Made by a program: the position numbers and the translations under genes
The notes under the pieces: model-generated
Database searches by the model: none
What the model was told of the DNA's origin: nothing
The model's input: the letters and a program-made list of their open reading frames with translations, nothing else
In this document: positions 1 to 7,727 of the stretch, piece after piece
Layout: each line of letters begins with the position of its first letter
How positions within the stretch are numbered: the stretch's first letter is position 1
Origin: Klenkia sp. PcliD-1-E
GTDB lineage: Bacteria > Actinomycetota > Actinomycetes > Mycobacteriales > Geodermatophilaceae
Direction of reading: 5' to 3'
Assembly (NCBI RefSeq): GCF_024124375.1
Contig: NZ_JAMXRZ010000036.1
Location: 1-35,146 of the forward strand
DNA: 35,146 bases

Positions 1-1
1 G

Positions 2-460
2 CGCGTGGTCGTCGGCCCGCCGCAGCCGGTGCCGGCCGGGGTCGTCGTGGTCCGCGAGGTCCCGCCCGGGGGCGGTCCGGTGCGCGGGCTGCGGGCCGGC
101 CTGGACGCCGTCGAGGGCGCGGAGGTCGTCGCGGTGCTCGCCGCCGACCTGCCGTTCCTCACCCCGGCCGTGGTCACCGCGCTGCGGGAACGGCTGACCG
201 GCGACGGCGTGGTCGTCGTGGACGCGACGGGCCGGGACCAGCACCTGCTCGGGGTGTGGCGCACCGCGGCGCTGCGGGCCGCCGTCGCCGGGGTCGACGG
301 GCCGACGTCGATGCGCGCCGTGCTGGCCGACCTGGCCGTCCGGCGGTACCGCCCGGACGTCGTCCCCGGTGTCCCCCCGCCCTGGACCGACTGCGACACC
401 CCCGCGGACCTCGAGCGGGCACGGGCCGCCGCGGGTGTCCCGCGCCGCCCGCCGGGGTAG
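2..460 (+). CDS. MobA-like nucleotidyltransferase, C-terminal part (5' truncated by window edge)
   Basis: This is the C-terminal ~152 residues of a protein of the NTP_transf_3 / molybdenum-cofactor guanylyltransferase (MobA) type. The reading frame is open to the left edge, so the GTG at 5 is probably an internal valine. Visible marks are a GGGPVRGLRAGL segment, the acidic metal/nucleotide motif AADLPFLTP, and a C-terminal DCDTPADLERAR helix typical of MobA-like enzymes. The N-terminal nucleotide-binding loop (LAGGxSxRxGxDK in the family) lies outside the window. MobA attaches GMP to molybdopterin; relatives use other nucleotides, so the substrate is not settled. It ends 10 nt before the next + strand gene, so the two are probably co-transcribed. 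Confidence 0.75.
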   Translation, partial: RVVVGPPQPVPAGVVVVREVPPGGGPVRGLRAGLDAVEGAEVVAVLAADLPFLTPAVVTALRERLTGDGVVVVDATGRDQHLLGVWRTAALRAAVAGVDGPTSMRAVLADLAVRRYRPDVVPGVPPPWTDCDTPADLERARAAAGVPRRPPG

Positions 461-470
461 CGGCGGCACC

Positions 471-1130
471 ATGCACGTCGCCATCGCCGGAGCCCACGGC
501 CAGATCGCCCGCCGCCTGACCCGCCTGCTCGCCGCCCGCGGCGACACCGTCACCGGGGTGGTGCGCAACCCCGACCACGCCGCGGACCTGGGGTCCGACG
601 GCGCCCGACCCGTGGTGCTGGACCTGGAGCAGGCCTCGGTGGAGCAGGTGGCCGACGTCGTCCGCGGGGCCGACGCGGTGGTGTTCGCCGCCGGCGGCGG
701 CGCGGGCAGCGGGATCGCGCGCAAGGACACCGTCGACCGGGCCGCCGCGGTGCTGCTGGCCGACGCCGCCGAGGCCGCCGGGGTCCGCCGCTACCTGCTG
801 GTGTCCTCCTACGGCGTGGACGCCGTGGCCGACGGCGCGACCCCCGACGGCGTGGACGAGGTGTTCGTCGCCTACCTGCGGGCCAAGCTGGCCGCCGAGC
901 AGGACGTGCTGCCGCGGCACGGGCTGGACACCACCGTCCTGCGGCCGGTCACCCTCACCGACGACCCGGGGGCCGGGACGGTGCACCTGGCGCCGTCGGT
1001 GGACCGGGGCGAGGTGAGCAGGGACGACGTCGCCGCCGTGCTGGTCGCGCTGCTGGACACCCCGCACACCGGGGTGCTGGAGCTCACCGGCGGGGACACC
1101 CCCGTGGCGGAGGCCGTCGCGGCTGCCTAG
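471..1130 (+). CDS. NAD(P)-binding SDR-like / NmrA-like protein
   Basis: A 219-residue protein beginning with a Rossmann nucleotide-binding strand and glycine loop ([14 protein letters not shown], residues 3-16). It has a conserved-looking VSSYG around residue 108 and a late ELTGGDTP segment, as in atypical short-chain dehydrogenases of the NAD(P)H-binding/NmrA-YwnB group. ATG 471 is chosen because the Rossmann motif follows at once; the longer in-frame ORF upstream adds only low-complexity sequence overlapping the previous gene. The ribosome site is weak, and the gene starts 10 nt after the MobA-like stop, which suggests coupling. Its stop TAG lies within CTAG, shared with the truA stop on the other strand. 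Substrate unknown; it may be a regulator or a reductase. Confidence 0.8.
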   Translation: MHVAIAGAHGQIARRLTRLLAARGDTVTGVVRNPDHAADLGSDGARPVVLDLEQASVEQVADVVRGADAVVFAAGGGAGSGIARKDTVDRAAAVLLADAAEAAGVRRYLLVSSYGVDAVADGATPDGVDEVFVAYLRAKLAAEQDVLPRHGLDTTVLRPVTLTDDPGAGTVHLAPSVDRGEVSRDDVAAVLVALLDTPHTGVLELTGGDTPVAEAVAAA

Positions 1131-1975
1131 GCGTCCCGCCGCGCGCGGGTGACGACGGTGCGGGCGGCGAGCTGGTCGTCGGGCGGGTAGTCCACCGCCA
1201 GCAGGGTCAGCCCGTGCGCGGGGGCCACCGGTACCTCGTCCGAGCGGGTGGTGCGGGCCAGCAAGCCGGCCGGCCACTCCGGAGGACGCCGGCCCTCCCC
1301 CACCGCGAGCAGGGCGCCGACGAGGCTGCGCACCATGGAGTGGCAGAAGGCGTCCGCGGACGCCGACACGGTCACCAGACCACCCTCCCGGGCCACGTCG
1401 AGGGCCTGCAGCACCCGGATCGTGGTCGCGCCCTCGCGGCGCCGGCAGAAGGCGGCGAAGTCGTGCTGGCCGAGCAGCAGCGCAGCGGCCACCCGCATGG
1501 CGGGCACGTCGAGCGGGCGCGGCCAGCCGACCGTGTCGAACCGGCGCAGCGGTGGTGGGCCGGCGACGGCGTCGGTCAGCCGGTAGGCGTAGTGCCGGGC
1601 CAGGGCGGCGAACCGGGCGTCGAACCCGTCGGGCGCGGCCGCGGCCCCGGTGACCGCCACGTCGGGCGGCAGCGTGCCGCGCAGCCGCCGCAGCAGCCGG
1701 TCCCGGTGCTCCGCCCACACGGCTACCGGTAGGTCCAGGTGGGCGACCTGGCCGCGGGCGTGCACGCCGGCGTCGGTGCGCCCCGCGACGGTGAGGTCGA
1801 CGTCGTGCCGCAGCACCGTGGACAGCGCGAGCTCGAGCTCGGCCTGCACCGTGCGGACCGAGCGCTGCCGCGCCCAGCCGTGCAGGTGGGTGCCGTCGTA
1901 GGCGATGTCCAGCCGGACGCGGACGAGCCCGCCACCGGGAGCGGTGGCGGGCTCGTCGACGGAGCTGGGTGTCAC
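1127..1975 (-). CDS. truA: tRNA pseudouridine synthase A
   Basis: A 282-residue TruA, which converts uridines 38-40 of the tRNA anticodon arm to pseudouridine in the cytoplasm. The catalytic aspartate is in [10 protein letters not shown] (Asp68). Other family marks are [15 protein letters not shown] near residue 25, [15 protein letters not shown], and [13 protein letters not shown] in the C-terminal half. The proposed start is the GTG at 1975, which overlaps the rplQ stop as GTGA, so it is translationally coupled to L17. About 17 residues precede the usual family start, so a GTG a little downstream ([11 protein letters not shown]) is also possible. It is the last gene of the alpha operon, as in many actinobacteria. 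Confidence 0.95.
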   Translation of the reverse strand: MTPSSVDEPATAPGGGLVRVRLDIAYDGTHLHGWARQRSVRTVQAELELALSTVLRHDVDLTVAGRTDAGVHARGQVAHLDLPVAVWAEHRDRLLRRLRGTLPPDVAVTGAAAAPDGFDARFAALARHYAYRLTDAVAGPPPLRRFDTVGWPRPLDVPAMRVAAALLLGQHDFAAFCRRREGATTIRVLQALDVAREGGLVTVSASADAFCHSMVRSLVGALLAVGEGRRPPEWPAGLLARTTRSDEVPVAPAHGLTLLAVDYPPDDQLAARTVVTRARRDA

Positions 1976-2697
1976 TTCGGGTCGGGCTCGGACTCCCCGC
2001 CGGGTGCGTCGTCGCCGGCGGTGGCGGCGTCGGTGTTCTCCGCCGCGTTGACCTCCGCGGCGGCGGCGTCGGCGACCTCGGGCGAGACGCCGTCGGCCTC
2101 GACCACGACGCCGTTCTCGGCGGTGGGCTCCGGCTCGGTGGTCGTCTCGTCCTGGGCCTCGTCGTCCGGGGTGAACACCTCGGTGGCGGTGGCCTCGGCG
2201 TCGGCCTGGTCGCTGGCCTCGTCGGCGATCTCGGTCGAGGAGGCGCTGACCTCACCGGCCGCGGCGGCCGAACCGGCACCGGAGGCGAACCGGGTGCCGC
2301 GGGCGCGCTCGGCCTCGCCGACGGCCTGCTGGCCGACGGTCAGGGCCTCGACGAGCTCGATGACGGCCATCGGCGCGTTGTCGCCCTTGCGGGGACCGAC
2401 CTTGGTGATCCGGGTGTAGCCGCCGGGGCGGTTCTCGTACCGGGGGCCGATCTCGGCGAAGAGGTGGTGGACCACGTTCTTGTCCCGGATCTGGGTCATC
2501 ACCTGGCGGCGGGCGTGCAGGTCACCGCGCTTGGCCAGGGTCACGAGCTTCTCGGCCAGCGGGCGCAGCCGCTTGGCCTTGGTCTCGGTGGTGGTGATCC
2601 GGCCGTGCTCGAACAGCGAGGTGGCGAGGTTCGCCAGCATCAGCCGCTCGTGCGACGGCGAACCGCCGAGGCGGGGGCCCTTGGTGGGGGTGGGCAT
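1972..2697 (-). CDS. rplQ: 50S ribosomal protein L17 with long acidic C-terminal extension
   Basis: Residues 1-119 are a normal L17 (N-terminal [13 protein letters not shown], then [20 protein letters not shown] and the [12 protein letters not shown] motif). L17 binds 23S rRNA near the peptide exit tunnel. The remaining ~122 residues are a low-complexity tail rich in Ala, Glu, Asp and Thr, making the protein about twice the bacterial norm of roughly 120. The ATG at 2697 has an upstream AGGAAGGA ribosome site. It lies 131 nt after rpoA with a strong hairpin (2789-2823) in between, and overlaps truA by GTGA. I see no clear promoter in the gap. Confidence 0.95.
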   Translation of the reverse strand: MPTPTKGPRLGGSPSHERLMLANLATSLFEHGRITTTETKAKRLRPLAEKLVTLAKRGDLHARRQVMTQIRDKNVVHHLFAEIGPRYENRPGGYTRITKVGPRKGDNAPMAVIELVEALTVGQQAVGEAERARGTRFASGAGSAAAAGEVSASSTEIADEASDQADAEATATEVFTPDDEAQDETTTEPEPTAENGVVVEADGVSPEVADAAAAEVNAAENTDAATAGDDAPGGESEPDPK

Positions 2698-2788
2698 GGG
2701 AGGTCCTTCCTCAGGCCGCCGGGGTACTGCCGGCCGCGCGTGTCACTGACGGGTGGAACTCCGGTCGCGGCAGGTGCCGCTCCCGGCG

Positions 2789-2823
2789 GGAACCCGCCGC
2801 CCCGGGTCGGGGCGGCGGGTTCC
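2789..2823 (-). terminator. 15-bp hairpin between rpoA and rplQ
   Basis: A perfect 15-bp inverted repeat (2789-2803 with 2809-2823) with a 5-nt loop lies five bases past the rpoA stop codon on the transcribed strand. Pairing is GC-dominated with two A-T pairs. There is no U-tract, as is common for actinobacterial terminators, so it could be a partial terminator, an RNase-protecting 3' stem, or a processing site. No promoter is evident between it and rplQ, which argues for partial readthrough. Confidence 0.65.
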
Positions 2824-2828
2824 GTCGA

Positions 2829-3893
2829 TCAGAGCTGCTCGGTCTCGCGGTAGTCGCCCTCGGCGTAGTCCTGCCCGTCGGCGTACTGGGCCTCACCGGG
2901 GTAGCTGTCGTCGTAGGTCTCGTCGTAGCTCTCCACCGAGGTGGGGACGAACCCGGGCGGGCTGTCCTTGAGCGCCAGACCCATGGCGGCCAGCTTGAGC
3001 TTGACCTCGTCGATGGACTTCGCACCGAAGTTGCGGATGTCCAGCAGGTCGGCCTCCGAGCGCGTGACGAGCTCACCGACGGTGTGCACGCCCTCGCGCT
3101 TGAGGCAGTTGTACGACCGGACCGTGAGGTCCATGTCCTCGATGGGCATCGAGAAGTTGGCGATGTCGGCGGCCTCGGCCGGGCTGGGCCCGACCTCGAT
3201 GCCCTCGGCGTCGACGTTCAGCTCGCGCAGCAGACCGAACAGCTCGACCAGGGTCGAGCCGGCGGAGGCGATCGCGTCGCGCGGCTCGATGGAGGGCTTG
3301 GTCTCGACGTCGACGACCAGCCGGTCGAAGTCGGTGCGCTGCTCGACGCGGGTGGCCTCGACGGCGTAGGTCACCTTGAGCACCGGGGAGTAGATCGAGT
3401 CGACGGGGATGCGACCGATCTCCTGGCCCGGCTGCTTGTTCTGGGTGGCCGGCACGTAGCCGCGACCGCGCTCGACGACCAGCTCGATCTCCAGCCGGCC
3501 CTTCGCGTTCAGGGTCGCGATGTGCAGGTCGGGGTTGTGCACCTCGACGCCGGCCGGGGGCGCGATGTCGGCAGCGGTGACCTCACCGGGGCCCTGCTTG
3601 CGCAGGTACATCGTCACTGGCTCGTCGGAGTCGGAGCTGACGACCAGGCCCTTGAGGTTGAGGATCAGCTCGGTGACGTCCTCCTTGACCCCCGGCACGG
3701 TGGTGAACTCGTGCAGGGTGCCCTCGATGCGGATGCTGGTAACCGCGGCACCGGGGATCGAGGACAGCAGGGTGCGGCGCAGGGAGTTGCCGAGGGTGTA
3801 ACCGAAGCCCGGCTCCAGCGGCTCGATGACGAACCGCGACCGGGAGGCGTCGATGGTCTCCTCGGTGAGGGTGGGGCGCTGTGCGATGAGCAT
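2829..3893 (-). CDS. rpoA: DNA-directed RNA polymerase subunit alpha
   Basis: A 354-residue alpha subunit. The N-terminal assembly domain (to about residue 230) has [20 protein letters not shown] and the [12 protein letters not shown] region. The C-terminal domain, which contacts UP elements and activators, has [16 protein letters not shown] and [16 protein letters not shown]. Residues 319-354 form an acidic, tyrosine-studded tail ending ETEQL, a C-terminus I recall from Mycobacterium RpoA. The ATG at 3893 follows an excellent AAGGAG and gives the standard MLIAQRP start; the longer frame upstream is not homologous. It follows rpsD after 98 nt that contain a 13-bp hairpin, so the alpha subunit may be partly uncoupled from the ribosomal genes. 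Confidence 0.98.
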   Translation of the reverse strand: MLIAQRPTLTEETIDASRSRFVIEPLEPGFGYTLGNSLRRTLLSSIPGAAVTSIRIEGTLHEFTTVPGVKEDVTELILNLKGLVVSSDSDEPVTMYLRKQGPGEVTAADIAPPAGVEVHNPDLHIATLNAKGRLEIELVVERGRGYVPATQNKQPGQEIGRIPVDSIYSPVLKVTYAVEATRVEQRTDFDRLVVDVETKPSIEPRDAIASAGSTLVELFGLLRELNVDAEGIEVGPSPAEAADIANFSMPIEDMDLTVRSYNCLKREGVHTVGELVTRSEADLLDIRNFGAKSIDEVKLKLAAMGLALKDSPPGFVPTSVESYDETYDDSYPGEAQYADGQDYAEGDYRETEQL

Positions 3894-3949
3894 GTCGATC
3901 TCCTTCTGGTCCTCCGGCGACCGCCATATGACGCCGTGAGGGGACGTGC

Positions 3950-3983
3950 CGACGGGGCGGGCTTCTGTCCGCCCGCCCCGTCG
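3950..3983 (-). terminator. 13-bp hairpin between rpsD and rpoA
   Basis: Bases 3950-3962 pair perfectly with 3971-3983 around an 8-nt loop. The stem begins 8 nt past the rpsD stop on the transcribed strand. It is GC-rich with no U-run. It may act as an intrinsic terminator/attenuator or a 3'-end stabilizer between rpsD and rpoA. Confidence 0.6.
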
Positions 3984-3991
3984 TGGTGCGC

Positions 3992-4618
3992 TTACTTGGA
4001 GTACAGCTCGACGATCAGCTGCTCCTGGACCGGCGTGTCGATGACCTGCCGGGCCGGGATCGAGTGGACGAGCACCTTGAGCTGGCTGGAGATGACCTCG
4101 AGCCACGCGGGCACCGGCCGGGAGCCGGCCTCGGCCTGGGCGACCTGGAAGGGCACCATCTCGGCCGACTTCGCGGCGACCTCGACGATGTCGTTGGCCG
4201 AGACGCGGTAGGAGGGGATGTCGACCTTGCGGCCGTTCACCTTGATGTGGCCGTGGCGCACCAGCTGGCGGGCCATGTCGCGGGACTTCGCGAAGCCGGC
4301 GCGGTAGACCACGTTGTCCAGGCGGGACTCGAGGATCTGCAGCAGGACCTCACCGGTCTTGCCGGTCTTCTTGTTGGCCTCTTCGTAGTAGCCGCGGAAC
4401 TGCTTCTCCAGCACGCCGTAGATGCGGCGGGCCTTCTGCTTCTCGCGCAGCTGCAGGAGGTACTCGCTGTCCTTGGTGCGGCCACGACCGTGCTCGCCCG
4501 GGGGGTAGGGGCGGATCTCGATCGGGCACTTGGCGGACTCGCACTTGCTGCCCTTGAGGAACAGCTTCATCTTCTCGCGCCGGCACAGGCGGCAGTCGGC
4601 TCCGGTGTAACGGGCCAC
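3992..4618 (-). CDS. rpsD: 30S ribosomal protein S4, zinc-binding (C+) form
   Basis: A 208-residue S4, a primary 16S rRNA binder at the 5' domain; in E. coli it autoregulates the alpha operon. The S4 RNA-binding domain is visible as [23 protein letters not shown], then [19 protein letters not shown], and it ends in QLIVELYSK. Cysteines 9, 12, 26 and 31 form the zinc-binding pattern of C+ S4, whereas the Mycobacterium tuberculosis and Streptomyces S4 sequences I recall lack them. The start is GTG at 4618 with GGGAG seven bases upstream. It sits 45 nt after rpsK. Confidence 0.98.
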   Translation of the reverse strand: MARYTGADCRLCRREKMKLFLKGSKCESAKCPIEIRPYPPGEHGRGRTKDSEYLLQLREKQKARRIYGVLEKQFRGYYEEANKKTGKTGEVLLQILESRLDNVVYRAGFAKSRDMARQLVRHGHIKVNGRKVDIPSYRVSANDIVEVAAKSAEMVPFQVAQAEAGSRPVPAWLEVISSQLKVLVHSIPARQVIDTPVQEQLIVELYSK

Positions 4619-4663
4619 GTCGGGTCTCCCTGGTTTCTAAGAGTGAGTCAGAGAAGGCGCGGG

Positions 4664-5068
4664 TCAGACCCGGCGGCGCTTCTTGGGGCGGCAGCCGTTG
4701 TGCGGCTGGGGGGTGACGTCGGAGATCTGCCCGACCTCGAGGCCGGTGGCCTGGAGGGAGCGGATGGCGGTCTCGCGGCCGGAGCCGGGACCCTTCACGA
4801 AGACGTCGACCTTCCGCATGCCGTGCTCCTGCGCCTTGCGCGCAGCGTTCTCGGCAGCCATCTGCGCCGCGAACGGCGTGGACTTGCGGGAGCCCTTGAA
4901 CCCGACGTGCCCGGCCGAGGCCCAGCTGATCACGTTGCCCGTGGGGTCGGTGATCGACACGATCGTGTTGTTGAAGGTGCTCTTGATGTGCGCCGCGCCG
5001 TGGGCGACGTTCTTCTTCTCCTTGCGGCGCACCTTCTTGGCGCCTGCCGCGCGTGCCCTGGGAGGCAT
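4664..5068 (-). CDS. rpsK: 30S ribosomal protein S11
   Basis: A 134-residue S11, located on the 30S platform where it contacts the Shine-Dalgarno helix region. Family marks are [20 protein letters not shown], the following [13 protein letters not shown], and [20 protein letters not shown], with the basic terminus RPKKRRRV. The ATG at 5068 gives the usual length; a GA-rich stretch (GAAGAGAGAG) serves as ribosome site. It follows rpsM by 117 nt, the longest gap inside the infA-rpsD segment. That gap carries a 7-bp GC hairpin (5127-5133 with 5139-5145). Confidence 0.97.
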   Translation of the reverse strand: MPPRARAAGAKKVRRKEKKNVAHGAAHIKSTFNNTIVSITDPTGNVISWASAGHVGFKGSRKSTPFAAQMAAENAARKAQEHGMRKVDVFVKGPGSGRETAIRSLQATGLEVGQISDVTPQPHNGCRPKKRRRV

Positions 5069-5185
5069 GACTCTCTCTTCTCGTTCGTGGCCGTGTAGAG
5101 CTCGAGGTGGTGCAGGAGCCCGCGGCCGCCCCCTCTGCGGGGGCGCGACGGCCGGGGCTGGTGCCGGTGAGGGCTACCGCTGGGG

Positions 5186-5560
5186 TCAGCGGGCCTTCTT
5201 CTTGCCGGCGATGGTCTTGCGCGGGCCCTTGCTGGAGCGCGCGTTGGTCTTGGTGCGCTGCCCGCGGACGGGCAGGCCGCGGCGGTGACGCAGACCCTGG
5301 TAGCACCCGATCTCCACCTTGCGGCGGATGTCGGCGGCCACCTCGCGGCGCAGGTCACCCTCGACGCGGAAGTGCTCGTCGATGTAGTCGCGCAGCTTCA
5401 GCAGGTCCTCGTCGGAGAGGTCCTTGGCGCGCAGGTCCGGGCTGACGCCGGTTGCGGCCAGGGTGGCCTTCGCCGAGGTCGGACCGATCCCGTAGATGTA
5501 GGTGAGCGCGATCTCCATCCGCTTCTCGCGGGGCAGATCGACGCCGGCCAGTCGTGCCAT
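5186..5560 (-). CDS. rpsM: 30S ribosomal protein S13
   Basis: A 124-residue S13, which sits in the 30S head and touches the P-site tRNA and bridge B1. It shows [34 protein letters not shown], the helical middle, and the conserved [20 protein letters not shown] before a lysine-rich tail (GKKKAR). The ATG at 5560 is preceded by GGGAG. It lies 14 nt after rpmJ, so the two are surely co-transcribed. Length and motifs are normal. Confidence 0.97.
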   Translation of the reverse strand: MARLAGVDLPREKRMEIALTYIYGIGPTSAKATLAATGVSPDLRAKDLSDEDLLKLRDYIDEHFRVEGDLRREVAADIRRKVEIGCYQGLRHRRGLPVRGQRTKTNARSSKGPRKTIAGKKKAR

Positions 5561-5574
5561 GTCCTGTTACTCCC

Positions 5575-5688
5575 TCAGCCCTGGCGCTGCTTGTGCCGGG
5601 CGTTGTCGCAGATGACCATGACCCGGCCGTGCCGGCGGATCACCTTGCACTTGTCGCAGATCTTCTTCACCGACGGCTGGACCTTCAC
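5575..5688 (-). CDS. rpmJ: 50S ribosomal protein L36, zinc-binding (C+) form
   Basis: A 37-residue L36, a small zinc-ribbon protein bound to 23S rRNA near the GTPase region. Zinc ligands Cys11, Cys14, Cys27 and His32 are all present, so this is the C+ type. I choose GTG 5688: it gives the canonical 37-residue protein ([15 protein letters not shown]) with GAGG nine bases upstream. An in-frame ATG at 5703 would add four residues but has AAGGA directly abutting it, a poor spacing. It lies between infA and rpsM, the usual actinobacterial order. Confidence 0.93.
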   Translation of the reverse strand: MKVQPSVKKICDKCKVIRRHGRVMVICDNARHKQRQG

Positions 5689-5715
5689 CGGTGCCGCCCT
5701 CATTCCTTGTAGTTC

Positions 5716-5753
5716 GTGGTGGCGGACCCGGCTGTCGTGGCCGGACCCACCAC
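5716..5753 (-). other. Nested hairpin between infA and rpmJ
   Basis: Outer arms 5716-5722 and 5747-5753 (7 bp) enclose an inner 5-bp CCGGC/GCCGG pair (5728-5732 with 5740-5744). It begins just past the infA stop codon and ends ahead of the rpmJ ribosome site. It may stabilize or tune the infA-rpmJ junction; no function is proven. Confidence 0.35.
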
Positions 5754-5756
5754 GGG

Positions 5757-5978
5757 TCACTTGTAGCGGTAGACGATGCGACCGCGGGTCAGGTCGTAGG
5801 GCGAGAGCTCCACGACCACGCGGTCCTCGGGCAGGATGCGGATGTAGTGCTGCCGCATCTTGCCGCTGATGTGCGCGAGCACCCGGTGCCCGTTCTGGAG
5901 CTCCACCCGGAACATCGCGTTGGGGAGCGGCTCGACGACTCGACCCTCGACCTCGATGGCCCCGTCCTTCTTCGCCAT
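5757..5978 (-). CDS. infA: Translation initiation factor IF-1
   Basis: A 73-residue IF-1, an OB-fold (S1-type) protein that occupies the 30S A site during initiation. It contains [20 protein letters not shown], the [20 protein letters not shown] stretch, and ends in RIVYRYK, all typical and full length. The ATG at 5978 is unambiguous from family length. It is preceded by a 261-nt gap that holds a terminator-like stem for the map unit and a good promoter candidate, so infA probably opens the infA-rpmJ-rpsM-rpsK-rpsD transcript. Confidence 0.98.
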   Translation of the reverse strand: MAKKDGAIEVEGRVVEPLPNAMFRVELQNGHRVLAHISGKMRQHYIRILPEDRVVVELSPYDLTRGRIVYRYK

Positions 5979-6153
5979 TCCCTGTACGGCCTCCCGATCT
6001 GGTGTTCCTCCGGCGCACGCCGGTTCGCGTCCCACCGGCGCCGGTGCAGGCGCGGATGGGTGGTGCTGGGTGTCTGGTGCGGGCGTACTCGCAGAGGGCG
6101 CCCGACGGCATGCGGCCACAGCACGACGACGGACGGCGCGAACGCCAGCGGCC

Positions 6154-6183
6154 ACTGTACCCCGCAGGTCACAGCCGTTCCAA
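6154..6183 (-). promoter_or_regulatory. Candidate sigma-A-type promoter for infA operon
   Basis: On the minus strand TTGGAA (6178-6183) and TACAGT (6154-6159) are separated by 18 bases. They match the housekeeping consensus at 4/6 and 4/6, including TAnnnT. The site begins right after the map terminator stem. The predicted leader to the infA ATG is about 170 nt. I see no other gene in the 5979-6239 gap. Confidence 0.55.
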
Positions 6184-6205
6184 CCCCGGGTCGTGTGACC
6201 CGGGG
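6184..6205 (-). terminator. Hairpin after map
   Basis: A perfect 9-bp stem (6184-6192 with 6197-6205) with a 4-nt loop lies about 35 nt past the map stop. It directly precedes the infA promoter candidate. It probably ends the secY-adk-map transcript. Confidence 0.55.
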
Positions 6206-6239
6206 CGCTGATCAGCTGCGCGCGGTCAGGTGAGCGGGG

Positions 6240-7043
6240 TCAGGTGCGCGGCGTGATGCCGAAGGGGGCGAGACCGGCGACGCCGCCGTCCTCGGCGGTG
6301 AGCACCCACGGCCCCTCGGGGGTGATGGCGACGGTGTGCTCGAAGTGCGCGGCCCGCGAACCGTCCTCGGTCACCACGGTCCAGCCGTCCTCGAGCTCCA
6401 CGGTCGACGGGTCCCCGACGGTCACCATCGGCTCGATGGCCAGCGCGAGCCCGGGCACCAGCTTGGGGCCGCGGCCCGGGCGGCCGTAGTTCAGCACGTG
6501 CGGGTCCTGGTGCATCTCGGTGCCGATGCCGTGGCCGCCGTAGTGGTCGACGATGCCGTAGCGGTGCGGCTCGGCGGTGATGGAGTCCTCCACCGCGGAG
6601 CTGATGTCGGTCAGCCGGCCACCGGCCACCGCCTTGGCCAGGCCGGCCCACATCGAGCGCTCGGTGGCGGCGATGAGGGCGGCGTCGGAGGCCGAGGGCT
6701 CCCCCACCGTCACGGTGATCGCCGAGTCCCCGTGCCAGCCGGAGAGGATCGCCCCGCAGTCGATGGAGATGTTGTCGCCCTCGGCGAGCGCCCGGCCGGC
6801 GGCGGGGATGCCGTGCACGACCTCGTCGTTGACCGAGGCGCAGATCGTCCCGGTGAACCCGTGGTAGCCCAGGAACGAGGGCACCGCGCCGGCGGACCGG
6901 ATGTGGTCCTCGGCGACGGCGTCGAGCTCGGCGGTGGTCACCCTGGCCCGGACCTCGGCCCGGACGGCGGCCAGCGCACCGGCCACGACCAGGCCGGCGG
7001 CCCGCATCAGCTCGATCTCGTGCGCGGTCTTGATCTGGATCAT
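6240..7043 (-). CDS. map: Methionine aminopeptidase type I
   Basis: A 267-residue MetAP that removes initiator methionine from nascent proteins. The five metal ligands are visible: Asp95 (SIDCGA), Asp106 (GWHGDSA), His171 (GGHGIGTEMH), Glu204 (LAIEPM) and Glu235 (HFEHTVAI); His78 and His178 are the usual substrate-side histidines. I choose ATG 7043 (MIQIKTAHEIELMR), which has GGAGG upstream; the longer frame from 7097 adds 18 unconserved residues. It is short type Ia, lacking the N-terminal SH3-binding extension of some actinobacterial paralogs. It is 78 nt after adk in the secY-adk-map unit. Confidence 0.96.
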   Translation of the reverse strand: MIQIKTAHEIELMRAAGLVVAGALAAVRAEVRARVTTAELDAVAEDHIRSAGAVPSFLGYHGFTGTICASVNDEVVHGIPAAGRALAEGDNISIDCGAILSGWHGDSAITVTVGEPSASDAALIAATERSMWAGLAKAVAGGRLTDISSAVEDSITAEPHRYGIVDHYGGHGIGTEMHQDPHVLNYGRPGRGPKLVPGLALAIEPMVTVGDPSTVELEDGWTVVTEDGSRAAHFEHTVAITPEGPWVLTAEDGGVAGLAPFGITPRT

Positions 7044-7121
7044 GCGTCCCCTCCACCGGGCCAGCAACGGCAGCCGCCCGAGGAGCCCGGACGTCACCGG
7101 GACCCCCGGCGGCGCACCGGG

Positions 7122-7727
7122 TCAGCCCTGCGGGTCGTCGGTGTCGTCGGCCTCGGCGAGGGCGGCCATCGCGCGGCCGGTGACCTCGTCGATCTCGCCG
7201 ATCGCGTCGATGCGGGCCAGGAGCCCCGCCCGCGCGTACCAGCCCGACAGCGGCTCGGTCTGGCGGTGGTAGACCTCCAGCCGGTGCCGCACGGTCTCGG
7301 GCTTGTCGTCCTCGCGCTGCACGGGCTTGCCGTCGACGATGACCACCCGGCCCGACAGCCGCCGGACGAGTTCCTCCTCGTCGACCACGAGCTCGAGCAC
7401 GCAGGTCAGCTCCTGGCCGAGCTCGGCCAGCGAGTCACGCAGCTGCTCGGCCTGGGCGATGGTCCGGGGGAACCCGTCGAGCAGGAAGCCGGCCTTGGCG
7501 TCGGGCTCGGCGAGCCGGTCGCGGACCATGGCCACGGTGATCTCGTCGGGCACGAGGTCGCCGGCGTCCATGTAGACCTTGGCCTGCGTGCCGAGCTCGG
7601 TCTGCCCGCTGACGTTGGCCCGGAAGATGTCGCCGGTCGAGATGGCCGGGACGCCGAGGCGGCCGGCGATGATCTGCGCCTGGGTGCCCTTGCCCGCTCC
7701 GGGGGGCCCCAGGAGGACGACGCGCAC
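7122..7727 (-). CDS. adk: Adenylate kinase (short-LID form)
   Basis: A 201-residue adenylate kinase (ATP + AMP = 2 ADP). The P-loop GPPGAGKGT is at residues 8-16, the AMP-binding STGDIFR at 30-36 and the FLLDGFPRT strand at 81-89. The LID is short (after RRLSGR), without the zinc-type cysteine insert, as is common in actinobacteria. The GTG start at 7727 shares one base with the secY stop (TAGTG), so adk translation is tightly coupled to secY. The upstream extension of this frame is only a shadow of secY. Confidence 0.97.
   Translation of the reverse strand: MRVVLLGPPGAGKGTQAQIIAGRLGVPAISTGDIFRANVSGQTELGTQAKVYMDAGDLVPDEITVAMVRDRLAEPDAKAGFLLDGFPRTIAQAEQLRDSLAELGQELTCVLELVVDEEELVRRLSGRVVIVDGKPVQREDDKPETVRHRLEVYHRQTEPLSGWYARAGLLARIDAIGEIDEVTGRAMAALAEADDTDDPQG

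Noticed and set aside
3894-4106. A longer RpoA starting at 4106 inside rpsD
   Set aside because: The added residues are an out-of-frame reading of rpsD; ATG 3893 has AAGGAG and the canonical MLIAQRP start.
5127-5145. A 7-bp GC hairpin in the rpsM-rpsK gap as a terminator
   Set aside because: The stem is short and lies about 40 nt from the rpsM stop; in such GC-rich DNA it is not distinctive enough to call as a separate feature.
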